This document shows, piece after piece, positions 1 through 5,669 of a stretch of 5,747 nt of DNA. Made by a program: the position numbers and the translations under genes. The DNA comes from JAGQTE01 sp964648005. GTDB taxonomy: Bacteria > Actinomycetota > Acidimicrobiia > Acidimicrobiales > Acidimicrobilacustridaceae. Position 1 is the first letter of the stretch. Each line of letters starts with the position of its first letter. The DNA lies in the NCBI GenBank assembly GCA_964648005.1, contig CAZYKR010000275.1, forward strand, positions 1 to 5,747. The letters are read 5' to 3'. Below the pieces are notes generated by a model. It did no database searches. It was not told the origin of the DNA and was given only the letters and a program-made list of their open reading frames with translations.

Positions 1-7
1 GCCTGCG

Positions 8-871
8 TCAGCGCTCCGGCGCGTGGCGGTGCTGCGGATCGCCGATCGAGGCCGGCACGGCGCCGAGTCGGCACGGAATCGGCCAGGCACGGTGCGGGCC
101 TTCGGGCGTGGCGTCGGGACCCAGCACCTCGCGGATGTGGGGGCGCGCCAGGAGCTCGGGCCACAGCGTCTTCATGGCGCCCACGCGCCAGTTGCTCGAC
201 CGCAGGATGCCGAACCCGACGTTGGCGCCGCCGTCGCCCAACGGGAACGACCAGGCGTAGCCGGGCAGGAAGTCGGGCTCGAACCAGGCGTACAGGCGCT
301 CGGCCGCCAGGGGACCGACGTCGCCCACGTACTGCCGGAAGGCGTGCCAGTCACCCAGGTACCCGCTCGGGCCGCCGAGGTGCTGCCGCAGCGACGACCA
401 CATGCCATCGGCACCGATGACGACCTTGGCGTCGATCGTGCGGTCGTCGCTCAGCGTCAGCCGGACACCGTCTCCGGTCGGCGCGGCGGCCACACACGAC
501 GCGCCCTCGAGCACCTCGGCGCCGGCAGCGCGCGCCAGGGCGACGAGCCCGGCGTCGAGCTCGGTACGGCGCACGACGGCGGCGAACGCACGCGGTCCGG
601 CCGGGAGCGCGAACTCGACCAGGCGGCGCGATGGCGAACCGACCCAGGCGGCGTCCACCGTCCGATACGACGGTGCGGTGCTCGGATCCCATCCCAGGTG
701 CTCGAGCTGGCGCAACGCCCACACGGTCAGCCCGTCGCCGCAGGTCTTGTCGCGCGGGAACGTCGCCTTGTCGGCGACCACGACCTCGAGGCCGGCGCGG
801 GCGGCGGTGATGGCCGCGGCGGTGCCGGCGGGACCGGCGCCGACGACGGCGACGTCGACAGGCCCGCTCAC
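8..871 (-). CDS. Geranylgeranyl-reductase-family FAD-dependent oxidoreductase, C-terminus missing or frameshifted
   Basis: This 287-aa frame encodes the front part of a group of flavoproteins related to geranylgeranyl reductases, which use FAD and a reductant to reduce isoprenoid or lipid double bonds or to hydroxylate substrates. Seen directly: a Rossmann dinucleotide motif GAGPAG at residues 11-16, the family signature FPRDKTCGDGL at 38-48, a second FAD-contacting motif VIGADG at 151-156, and LPGYAWSFPLGDGGANVGFG at 202-221, typical of the substrate domain. The start is the GTG at 869-871; its first two bases are shared with the stop of the upstream EAL gene (GTGA overlap), and the GxGxxG motif then begins at the normal distance from the N-terminus. 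The open frame runs on to 1492 but only as a shadow of the EAL gene. Relatives are usually about 380-420 aa and carry a GDAAG-type FAD motif soon after the AWPIP stretch (here 262-266). This frame instead ends at residue 287 with a non-family-like tail, so it is truncated, frameshifted, or affected by an edge error. The substrate cannot be named. Confidence 0.85.
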   Translation of the reverse strand: MSGPVDVAVVGAGPAGTAAAITAARAGLEVVVADKATFPRDKTCGDGLTVWALRQLEHLGWDPSTAPSYRTVDAAWVGSPSRRLVEFALPAGPRAFAAVVRRTELDAGLVALARAAGAEVLEGASCVAAAPTGDGVRLTLSDDRTIDAKVVIGADGMWSSLRQHLGGPSGYLGDWHAFRQYVGDVGPLAAERLYAWFEPDFLPGYAWSFPLGDGGANVGFGILRSSNWRVGAMKTLWPELLARPHIREVLGPDATPEGPHRAWPIPCRLGAVPASIGDPQHRHAPER

Positions 872-2283
872 GACGACTCGAAGCTGTAGACCTCCGACGC
901 GTCCCACCGCGTCGGAGCCCCGTCCTCGCCGGACCGCAGCAGGGACTCGATGCCGGCCGCTGGCATCGGCCGACCGAAGTGGTACCCCTGCGCCAACTCG
1001 ACGCCCAGGCGGCGCAGGTGGTCGACCTGTTCGGGGCGCTCGACACCCTCGGCGATGGTGGTCAGCTCCAGGTCGTCGGCGAGCGCGGCGAGGTGCTTGA
1101 TGATCGCTCGGTCCTCGACGTTGTGCTCCACGCCGCCGACGAAGATCCGATCGATGCGCAACTGATCGAGCGCGAGCTCGCGCAGGTAGAGCAACGACGA
1201 GACGCCGGTGCCGAAGTCGTCGAGACCGATCTGCACACCCAGGCGCTTGAGGTCGCGCAACGCCGCCCACGATGCGTTGCGGTTGTAGCGCAGTGCCTCT
1301 TCGGTGATGTCGAGGCACAGCTGCCACGGCTCGATCGGCGCCGCCGCCTCGACCGCAGCACGGACCTCGTCGGCGAAGCCGGCGGCGGCGAGCTGATGGG
1401 CGCCGACGTTCACCGTGACGAACAGCTCGCGCTCGTCGCCGTAGGCCAGCTGCCATGCTCGCAGCTGGCGACAGGCGGTGCGTACGACCCACGCGCCGAC
1501 AGCCGGAGCGAGCCCGGTGCGCTCGAGCAGCGGCATGAAGTCGTGCGGGTGCAGGATGCCGACGTTCGTGGCGCCGGGCATCTCCCAGCGGATGAGGGCC
1601 TCGACACCGACCAGCTCGGAGGAGTCGGTGCGCACGATCGGTTGGTAGTGGAGGACGAATTCGTCGTCGGTCAGCGCGGACTGGAGGCGGGCCTCGTCGA
1701 TGCGCGTGCTGTGCAGCATCCGCTTCGACTCGTCGTGGACATGATGGGCGTTGGGCCCGGCCTCGCGTGCGGTCACGAGCGCCTCGTGCGCATCGCGCGT
1801 GAAGTCGGCGACGACGTCGTACACGTCGCTGCTCACGGCCACGCCCACGTGGGCGGGGACGGTCAGGTTGCCGGACGGGGTCTCGAACGGCGCTCCCATG
1901 AGCTCGACGAGGAAGGCTCCGGCGGTGTCGGCGGCGTCGGGGCCCGGCAGGCCCTCGAGCAGCACGGCGAACTCGGAACCCTGGTAGCGCAGCACGCGCG
2001 TGTCGGGCAGGTCGATCGTGCCCAGCCGCTCGGCGACGGCGCGCAGCAGGGCGTCGCCCGTCGCCGGTCCGTGGGTGTCGTTGATGTCACGCAGCTCGCC
2101 GACGCTCACGAACGCCACGGCGCACCGGGTGCTCGCCGCACTCGACCGCTCGAGCGCCTCGCCGGCCCAGGGCAGCAGGTTGGACCGGTCCGGGAGACCC
2201 GTCAGGGCATCGACGGCCAGGTCGGGACCGGGGCGCTTGCCCTTGATGCGGCCGAGCAGGCCACCGCTGTCGCTCATCGTCAC
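868..2283 (-). CDS. Cytosolic GGDEF-EAL protein: degenerate GGDEF, probably active EAL c-di-GMP phosphodiesterase
   Basis: The 471-aa protein has an N-terminal GGDEF domain (about 20-185) and a C-terminal EAL domain (about 192-450), with no membrane segment or sensory domain. The GGDEF half keeps DALTGL (25-30) and IND (67-69), but the active-site motif is QGSEF (101-105) and the metal-binding Asp positions before IND are Ser60 and Gly62, so cyclase activity is unlikely; it may bind GTP or act as a regulatory module. The EAL half keeps EAL (228-230), the Asn of VNVGAHQL (292), Glu328 in ITEE, DDFGTG (355-360), AEGVE (411-415) and Gln432 in AQGYHFGRP. One key residue differs: the usual catalytic Lys of the KID motif is Arg376 (LRID). 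Hydrolysis of c-di-GMP to pGpG is the family reaction; whether this member is active is inferred. GTG at 2281-2283 is preferred because AGGAAA (2288-2293) sits 4 nt upstream; an in-frame ATG at 2275-2277 is the alternative. It is the middle gene of the minus-strand operon. Confidence 0.92.
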   Translation of the reverse strand: MTMSDSGGLLGRIKGKRPGPDLAVDALTGLPDRSNLLPWAGEALERSSAASTRCAVAFVSVGELRDINDTHGPATGDALLRAVAERLGTIDLPDTRVLRYQGSEFAVLLEGLPGPDAADTAGAFLVELMGAPFETPSGNLTVPAHVGVAVSSDVYDVVADFTRDAHEALVTAREAGPNAHHVHDESKRMLHSTRIDEARLQSALTDDEFVLHYQPIVRTDSSELVGVEALIRWEMPGATNVGILHPHDFMPLLERTGLAPAVGAWVVRTACRQLRAWQLAYGDERELFVTVNVGAHQLAAAGFADEVRAAVEAAAPIEPWQLCLDITEEALRYNRNASWAALRDLKRLGVQIGLDDFGTGVSSLLYLRELALDQLRIDRIFVGGVEHNVEDRAIIKHLAALADDLELTTIAEGVERPEQVDHLRRLGVELAQGYHFGRPMPAAGIESLLRSGEDGAPTRWDASEVYSFESS

Positions 2284-2293
2284 GCGCTTTCCT
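2284..2293 (-). promoter_or_regulatory. Ribosome binding site deciding the GTG start of the GGDEF-EAL gene
   Basis: Read on the minus strand, AGGAAA (2288-2293) is followed by GCGC and then GTG (2281-2283). Spacing from the AGGA core is 6 nt to this GTG and 12 nt to the ATG at 2275-2277, which favours the GTG. Confidence 0.55.
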
Positions 2294-2325
2294 GTCCGGG
2301 GACGGTCAGGGGCGCATGGTAGGTG

Positions 2326-3045
2326 CTACTCGTAGGCGGCGAGGCGGCTCTGGACCTTGGCCAGCAGCTTCGCCAGCTCGGAGTTGTCGCCGCCGGTGTC
2401 CTCTTCCTCGACGTGCAGCTCGGTCGCCTGGCTCGCCGCCATGATGTCGTCGGCGCTCTCGACGTTTTCGTCAATCGGGCTGGCGACGCTGAACAGGCCT
2501 GAGGCACCGCTCGACGTCTCGGCCACCTCTTCGGCGCCCCAGACGTCGTCGTCCTCGGTGCCGGTCTCGGCCTCCCAGGTGTCGGTGGTCTCGGTGCCCC
2601 AGCTGTCGCTGTCCTCGGTGCCGGTCTCGGCCTCCCAGGTGTCGGTGGTCTCGGCCTCCCAGGTCACCTCACCGTCGTCGGTGGCTTCTGCCTCCCACGT
2701 GTCGGTGCCGCCGGCCTCCCACACGACGTCGCCGTCGTCGGTCGTCGCCTCGACGTCCCAGCTGGACGTCTCCTCGAGGTCCCAACTGCCGTCGGGCTCC
2801 TCGGTGAGCTCGATCTCGTCGACCTCTTCTTCGATGACCGCGGTCGACGCCTTGGCCGACGGTCGCGGTGCCGGCTCCGGCGCCTCGCTCAGCTCCTCGG
2901 CGGGCGCTCGCATCACCAGGAAGAGCCCGACGATGCCGAGCACCGCCACGATCAGGCCGGGGATCTTCAACCCGACGACCATGAGGACGATTCCGATCAC
3001 GACGACGAGGCCGGCCGCCGTCAACGTCTTGGCGTTCTTGACCAC
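2326..3045 (-). CDS. Membrane-hairpin protein with acidic tryptophan-repeat cytoplasmic tail, unknown function
   Basis: I do not recognise a named family. The 239-aa protein starts with a Lys-containing N-terminus and two hydrophobic stretches, about 7-26 and 29-45, separated by KIP and followed by Arg46. This is a short membrane hairpin, and the charges suggest that both ends lie in the cytoplasm. Residues 66-225 contain no Lys or Arg and many Asp/Glu. Inside this region nine Trp occur at 88, 96, 109, 117, 129, 137, 149, 157 and 169, spaced 8 and 12 alternately (13 once), giving a 20-residue repeat with cores such as TDTWEAE. The last 17 residues (ELAKLLAKVQSRLAAYE) look like an amphipathic helix and are the only basic patch after the anchor. 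The start is GTG at 3043-3045, with GGAGG 9 nt upstream; an upstream GTG at 3067-3069 would place that GGAGG inside the coding sequence. It is the first gene of the minus-strand operon, 42 bp before the GGDEF-EAL gene. A role as a membrane-tethered docking or scaffold protein is speculation. Confidence 0.85.
   Translation of the reverse strand: MVKNAKTLTAAGLVVVIGIVLMVVGLKIPGLIVAVLGIVGLFLVMRAPAEELSEAPEPAPRPSAKASTAVIEEEVDEIELTEEPDGSWDLEETSSWDVEATTDDGDVVWEAGGTDTWEAEATDDGEVTWEAETTDTWEAETGTEDSDSWGTETTDTWEAETGTEDDDVWGAEEVAETSSGASGLFSVASPIDENVESADDIMAASQATELHVEEEDTGGDNSELAKLLAKVQSRLAAYE
2539..2784 (-). repeat. In-frame 60-bp tandem repeat encoding the Trp-repeat tail
   Basis: Tryptophan codons recur with a 60-bp period (24 + 36 bp) over about four units. 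The two best-preserved units share an exact 44-bp match (2551-2594 and 2611-2654, offset 60 bp). A 15-bp piece, CTCGGCCTCCCAGGT on the plus strand, occurs at 2566-2580, 2626-2640 and 2650-2664. The older units at 2690-2784 have diverged at the DNA level but keep the Trp spacing, with a single extra codon between W96 and W109. The near-identical pair points to recent unit duplication or homogenisation within the gene. Confidence 0.9.
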
Positions 3046-3054
3046 GAAGCTGCA

Positions 3055-3059
3055 CCTCC
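3055..3059 (-). promoter_or_regulatory. Ribosome binding site (GGAGG) of the membrane-hairpin gene
   Basis: GGAGG on the minus strand lies 9 nt before the GTG at 3043-3045. It is the strongest Shine-Dalgarno match in the window and fixes the start 8 codons inside the longest open frame. Confidence 0.65.
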
Positions 3060-3243
3060 GAGCGCGCACCGCGTTCGGCCCGCCGAAGGGCCGGTTCTGT
3101 TCCTCTATCGGCAGCCCGACCAGGAACCAAAGGCAAAACCTCGACCGACTGGTCGTGGCGCCGCCGGAACCTGCAGCCGACCGCCCAGACCGTAGCCCGC
3201 CGGCCGTGGGGCATGTGGCGTCGCTGCGCGAACCGGCGCTGCC

Positions 3244-3271
3244 GCTGACCTGACGTCAATGTCAGGTCAGC
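3244..3271. promoter_or_regulatory. Perfect 28-bp inverted repeat, probable repressor operator
   Basis: The arms GCTGACCTGAC (3244-3254) and GTCAGGTCAGC (3261-3271) are exact reverse complements, separated by GTCAAT. Each arm holds two TGAC (or GTCA) units 5 bp apart, and an additional GTCA in the spacer creates a nested TGACGTCA palindrome at 3251-3258. The element spans about -43 to -16 relative to the predicted transcription start at the ATG, covering the -35 area. This is typical of operators for dimeric helix-turn-helix repressors such as TetR or GntR types, which often control fatty-acid or steroid degradation genes. No regulator gene is in the window, so the binding protein is unknown. 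Confidence 0.75.
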
Positions 3272-3274
3272 TGG

Positions 3275-3287
3275 TACGGTCGTCCGA
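3275..3287 (+). promoter_or_regulatory. Predicted -10 box for leaderless transcription of the acyl-CoA synthetase
   Basis: TACGGT (3275-3280) matches TANNNT and is followed by exactly 6 nt and then the ATG at 3287, so transcription would start at or very near the A of the start codon. No Shine-Dalgarno sequence precedes the ATG. Leaderless mRNAs with this geometry are common in actinobacteria. The -35 region would fall within the inverted repeat; it has no good TTGACA match. Confidence 0.55.
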
Positions 3288-4795
3288 TGGCGGACGAGCA
3301 GACCTACGGGGTGGTGGCGCAGGCCCGGCGCCGGCCCTATGCCGTGGCGATCATCGACGGCGAGTCGTCGATGACCTACGCCGAGCTCGACGACCGGTGC
3401 CGCCGGATGGCCCGGCTGCTGCAGGCCCACGGTGTGGGCGCCGGTGACCGCGTGGCGGTGATGGTGCGCAACTCGGCGGCGTGGTTCGTGGCCGTCCACG
3501 GTGGGGGGCGCCTCGGCGCCGTCGTGGTGCCGGTCAACACGCACAGCAAGCGGCGCGAAGCACACCATGTCGTCACCGACAGCGGCGCCCGGGCGGTCGT
3601 GGTCGACCCCGAGCTGGCACCGGTGCTCGACGGCCTCGTCGACGTCGCAGTGCTGGTCGTCGGCGCCGCGCTCGAGCGCCAGCTCGACGCCGTGGACGAG
3701 GCCGACGTGGCGGTGGTCGCCGACGGCTGGCCGACCACGATGCTCTACACGTCCGGGACGACCGGGCTGCCGAAAGGCGTGGCGCCCGGCGCCGACGACT
3801 TCCGCCGCCGTGCGGCCGGGGTGGCGTTGATGGCGACTCCGTGGTCGATCGGACCCGACGACCGCTACCTGCTGGTCGGGCCGGCGTACCACGGCGGTCC
3901 CGCGATCTGGGCGCAGGTGCACCTTGCGGTCGGCGGCACGGTCGTGATCATGGACCGTTGGGACGAGCGCCGCTTCTGCGCCCTCGTCGCCGAGCACCGA
4001 GTGACGATCACGCACCTCGTGCCGACGAACTTCATCCGGCTCCTCGAGCTCGGGCCCGACCTCACCATGGCCGACCTGTCGAGCCTGCGCCTCGTGCTGC
4101 ACGCCGCGGCGCCGTGTCCCGTGCCGGTGAAGCGTCGCATCATGGCGGTGCTGCCCCCCGACGTCGTGTGGGAGTACTACGGCGCGTCCGAGGGCGGGGG
4201 GACGTCCATCAGCCCCCAGGAGTGGATGCGCAAGCCGGGCTCGGTCGGCCGGCCGCACCCGGGCAACGAGATCGTCGCCCGCGACGCCGAGGGCCGTGAC
4301 CTGCCGCCTGGGCGGGTGGGGCAGCTGTGGGCCCGCACCGCCACGTCGAGCTTTGCGTACCACGGCGACCCCGCCACGACGGCCGCAGCGCACGACGCGG
4401 ACGGTTGGTTCACCGTGGGCGATGTCGGCTACCTCGACGCCGACGGCTACCTCTTCATCACGGACCGGGTCAGCGACATGGTGATCTCGGGCGGCGTGAA
4501 CATCTACCCGCGCGAGATCGAGGACTGCCTGCACGAGCACGGTGACGTGGTCGACTGCGCCGTGTTCGGCGTGCCCGATGATCGGTGGGGCGAAGCCCTC
4601 GTGGCATTGGTCGAAGCGCGCCCGGGGACGTCGCTCGGTCCGGACGACGTCACGGCGTGGATCCGGTCACAGCTCGCCGACTACAAGGCGCCGCGCCGGG
4701 TGGCGATCGTCGATCACCTGCCGCGCGACCCCAACGGCAAGGTGCGCAAAGGGCAGCTCCGCAGCGAGTGGCTGGCCCAGGCACCGGCGACCTGA
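3287..4795 (+). CDS. Acyl-CoA synthetase (AMP-dependent, FadD-like)
   Basis: This complete 502-aa member of the ANL adenylating superfamily should activate a carboxylic acid with ATP to an acyl-adenylate and then form the CoA thioester in the cytoplasm. Visible core motifs in order: P-loop LYTSGTTGLPKG (153-164), YYGASEGGG (297-305), GWFTVGDVGYLDADGYLFITDR (373-394, with Asp379 the expected ribose-binding Asp), hinge SDMVISGGVNIYP (396-408), and the C-terminal NGKVRKGQL (483-491) with catalytic Lys485. All core residues needed for both half-reactions are present and the length is normal. Substrate cannot be read reliably: the overall look is of FadD-type medium/long-chain, steroid side-chain or aromatic-acid ligases. 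ATG at 3287 is chosen for its fit to the N-terminus and the -10 box. An operator-like inverted repeat lies just upstream, suggesting substrate-responsive derepression. The gene stands alone on its strand and converges on the TIM-barrel gene. Confidence 0.95.
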   Translation: MADEQTYGVVAQARRRPYAVAIIDGESSMTYAELDDRCRRMARLLQAHGVGAGDRVAVMVRNSAAWFVAVHGGGRLGAVVVPVNTHSKRREAHHVVTDSGARAVVVDPELAPVLDGLVDVAVLVVGAALERQLDAVDEADVAVVADGWPTTMLYTSGTTGLPKGVAPGADDFRRRAAGVALMATPWSIGPDDRYLLVGPAYHGGPAIWAQVHLAVGGTVVIMDRWDERRFCALVAEHRVTITHLVPTNFIRLLELGPDLTMADLSSLRLVLHAAAPCPVPVKRRIMAVLPPDVVWEYYGASEGGGTSISPQEWMRKPGSVGRPHPGNEIVARDAEGRDLPPGRVGQLWARTATSSFAYHGDPATTAAAHDADGWFTVGDVGYLDADGYLFITDRVSDMVISGGVNIYPREIEDCLHEHGDVVDCAVFGVPDDRWGEALVALVEARPGTSLGPDDVTAWIRSQLADYKAPRRVAIVDHLPRDPNGKVRKGQLRSEWLAQAPAT

Positions 4796-4799
4796 CCCG

Positions 4800-5657
4800 T
4801 CACTCGTCGGCAGCGTCCGCGTCAGGGGCGGCCTCGTCCTCGTCGTCGTCGGGCGGCTCGATCAGATCGGCCAGCGCTGCCAGCGAGCGCTCGATGGCGG
4901 CGGCGTAGCCCTCGTCGTCGATGTGCGGTCCGCGCAGCTCGAGTTCGAACCTGCCGTCGTAGCCCGCATCGAGGAGCTGGCCCACGACGCGCCCCAGGGG
5001 GAGGTCGCCGTCGCCGGGGACCCGGCGGTCGGGCGTGCACAGCGTCCCGATCACCAGGTCGGAGACGTGCACGAGCCCGATCCGGTCGACGCCGGCGGTG
5101 ATCGTGCCGGCGAGGTTGCGCTCGCACCAGTTCGTCGTCATCTCGACGCACACGCCCGCACCCAGCCGCCACCCGAGCTCGACGGCGTCGCGCAGCGACG
5201 TCACGAACCCCAGATCGCGGCGGAGGGCGTTCGTCGGTTCGAGCAGCACGACCAGGTGCTCGCGCTCCGCCTCGGCGAGCGTCGGACGCAGTGCATCGGC
5301 GAGTGCGTCGGCGGCGCGCTCCCACGGCAGGGTGCCCGCATCACCCGTCGGGATGGTGACGGTCTCGGCGCCGAGCGCCCGGGCGAGGTCGAGGGTCCGT
5401 CCGAGCTCGTAGGCGCCGTCGAGCCACGTGTCCGGCTCGGCGAGCCGCAGGGGGTTGTCGGCGAGCAGGGTGCTGACCGCCATGCCGGCGTCGGCGACGC
5501 GTGCCGCTGCGGCCTCGGCGTCGCCCGTGTCGTCGAGCTTGCGCTGGTGCACGCCGAGCGTGTGGATGCCGAGGTCCGGGTAGCGCTCGAGATCCTCGTC
5601 GAGCGTCCAGTCCCATGAGGACACCTGGTTGACCGAGATTCGCTCGTGGGTCGTCAT
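4800..5657 (-). CDS. Sugar phosphate isomerase/epimerase-like TIM-barrel protein (xylose isomerase-like / AP endonuclease 2 family)
   Basis: The 285-aa protein matches the single-domain xylose-isomerase-like TIM barrel, whose members are divalent-metal sugar isomerases, epimerases or related lyases. Landmarks: Glu140 in VVLLEPTN, VCVEMTTNW (169-177), His197 in LVHVSDL, PGDGDLPLG (214-222) and Glu240 in FELELRG. Lined up by spacing with tagatose/psicose 3-epimerases (Glu, Asp, His, Glu metal ligands), the four ligands would be Glu140, Glu172, His197 and Glu240. The second ligand would thus be Glu rather than Asp, and the His three residues after it is Thr175. The last 17 residues (269-285) are a strongly acidic, probably disordered tail. 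Substrate unknown. ATG at 5655-5657 is preferred: GAGG (5663-5666) lies 5 nt upstream, whereas the in-frame GTG at 5661-5663 overlaps that site. The gene follows the edge-cut upstream gene by 12 nt on the same strand, so it is probably in its operon, and ends 4 bp from the convergent acyl-CoA synthetase. Confidence 0.85.
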   Translation of the reverse strand: MTTHERISVNQVSSWDWTLDEDLERYPDLGIHTLGVHQRKLDDTGDAEAAAARVADAGMAVSTLLADNPLRLAEPDTWLDGAYELGRTLDLARALGAETVTIPTGDAGTLPWERAADALADALRPTLAEAEREHLVVLLEPTNALRRDLGFVTSLRDAVELGWRLGAGVCVEMTTNWCERNLAGTITAGVDRIGLVHVSDLVIGTLCTPDRRVPGDGDLPLGRVVGQLLDAGYDGRFELELRGPHIDDEGYAAAIERSLAALADLIEPPDDDEDEAAPDADAADE

Positions 5658-5662
5658 CGTCA

Positions 5663-5666
5663 CCTC
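5663..5666 (-). promoter_or_regulatory. Ribosome binding site (GAGG) choosing the ATG start of the TIM-barrel gene
   Basis: On the minus strand GAGG is followed by 5 nt and ATG. Its last G is the first base of the rival GTG start two codons upstream, which makes that GTG unlikely. Confidence 0.55.
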
Positions 5667-5669
5667 GTC

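Larger units (their letters stand above)
3046..3286. other. Divergent intergenic region, 241 bp
   Basis: This lies between the starts of the minus-strand membrane-hairpin operon and the plus-strand acyl-CoA synthetase, so promoters for both should be here. Besides the operator and -10 box listed separately, it holds a small inverted repeat in the leader of the minus-strand gene (CGGCCC at 3076-3081, GGGCCG at 3088-3093, 6-nt loop) and a short one, CGACC-GACT-GGTCG, at 3142-3155. The first could fold in the mRNA leader, but both are short for such GC-rich DNA. No convincing -10 for the minus-strand operon was found. No tRNA-like or coding segment is apparent. Confidence 0.6.

Noticed and set aside
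23..889. Plus-strand 288-codon open frame
   Set aside because: Antisense to the flavoprotein; no recognisable motif.
872..1492. N-terminal extension of the flavoprotein frame (207 codons)
   Set aside because: It is Arg/Pro-rich, lies antisense-free but out of frame inside the GGDEF-EAL gene on the same strand, and the Rossmann motif needs a start near 871.
979..2322. Plus-strand 447-codon open frame
   Set aside because: Antisense shadow of the GGDEF-EAL gene; the translation shows no domain and the motifs on the other strand are clear.
2531..2664. CRISPR-like or non-coding tandem repeat
   Set aside because: The repeats are in frame, have no unique spacers between constant repeats, and keep Trp codon spacing, so they are coding.
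3046..3243. tRNA or small RNA gene in the intergenic region
   Set aside because: No T-loop or cloverleaf pattern, and the hairpins are too short to argue from in such GC-rich DNA.
2669..4540. Minus-strand 623-codon open frame
   Set aside because: It spans the intergenic operator region and is antisense to the acyl-CoA synthetase; His/Arg/Pro-rich composition typical of GC-rich shadows.
4542..5618. Plus-strand 358-codon open frame
   Set aside because: Starts inside the acyl-CoA synthetase in another frame and continues antisense to the TIM-barrel gene; no domain seen.
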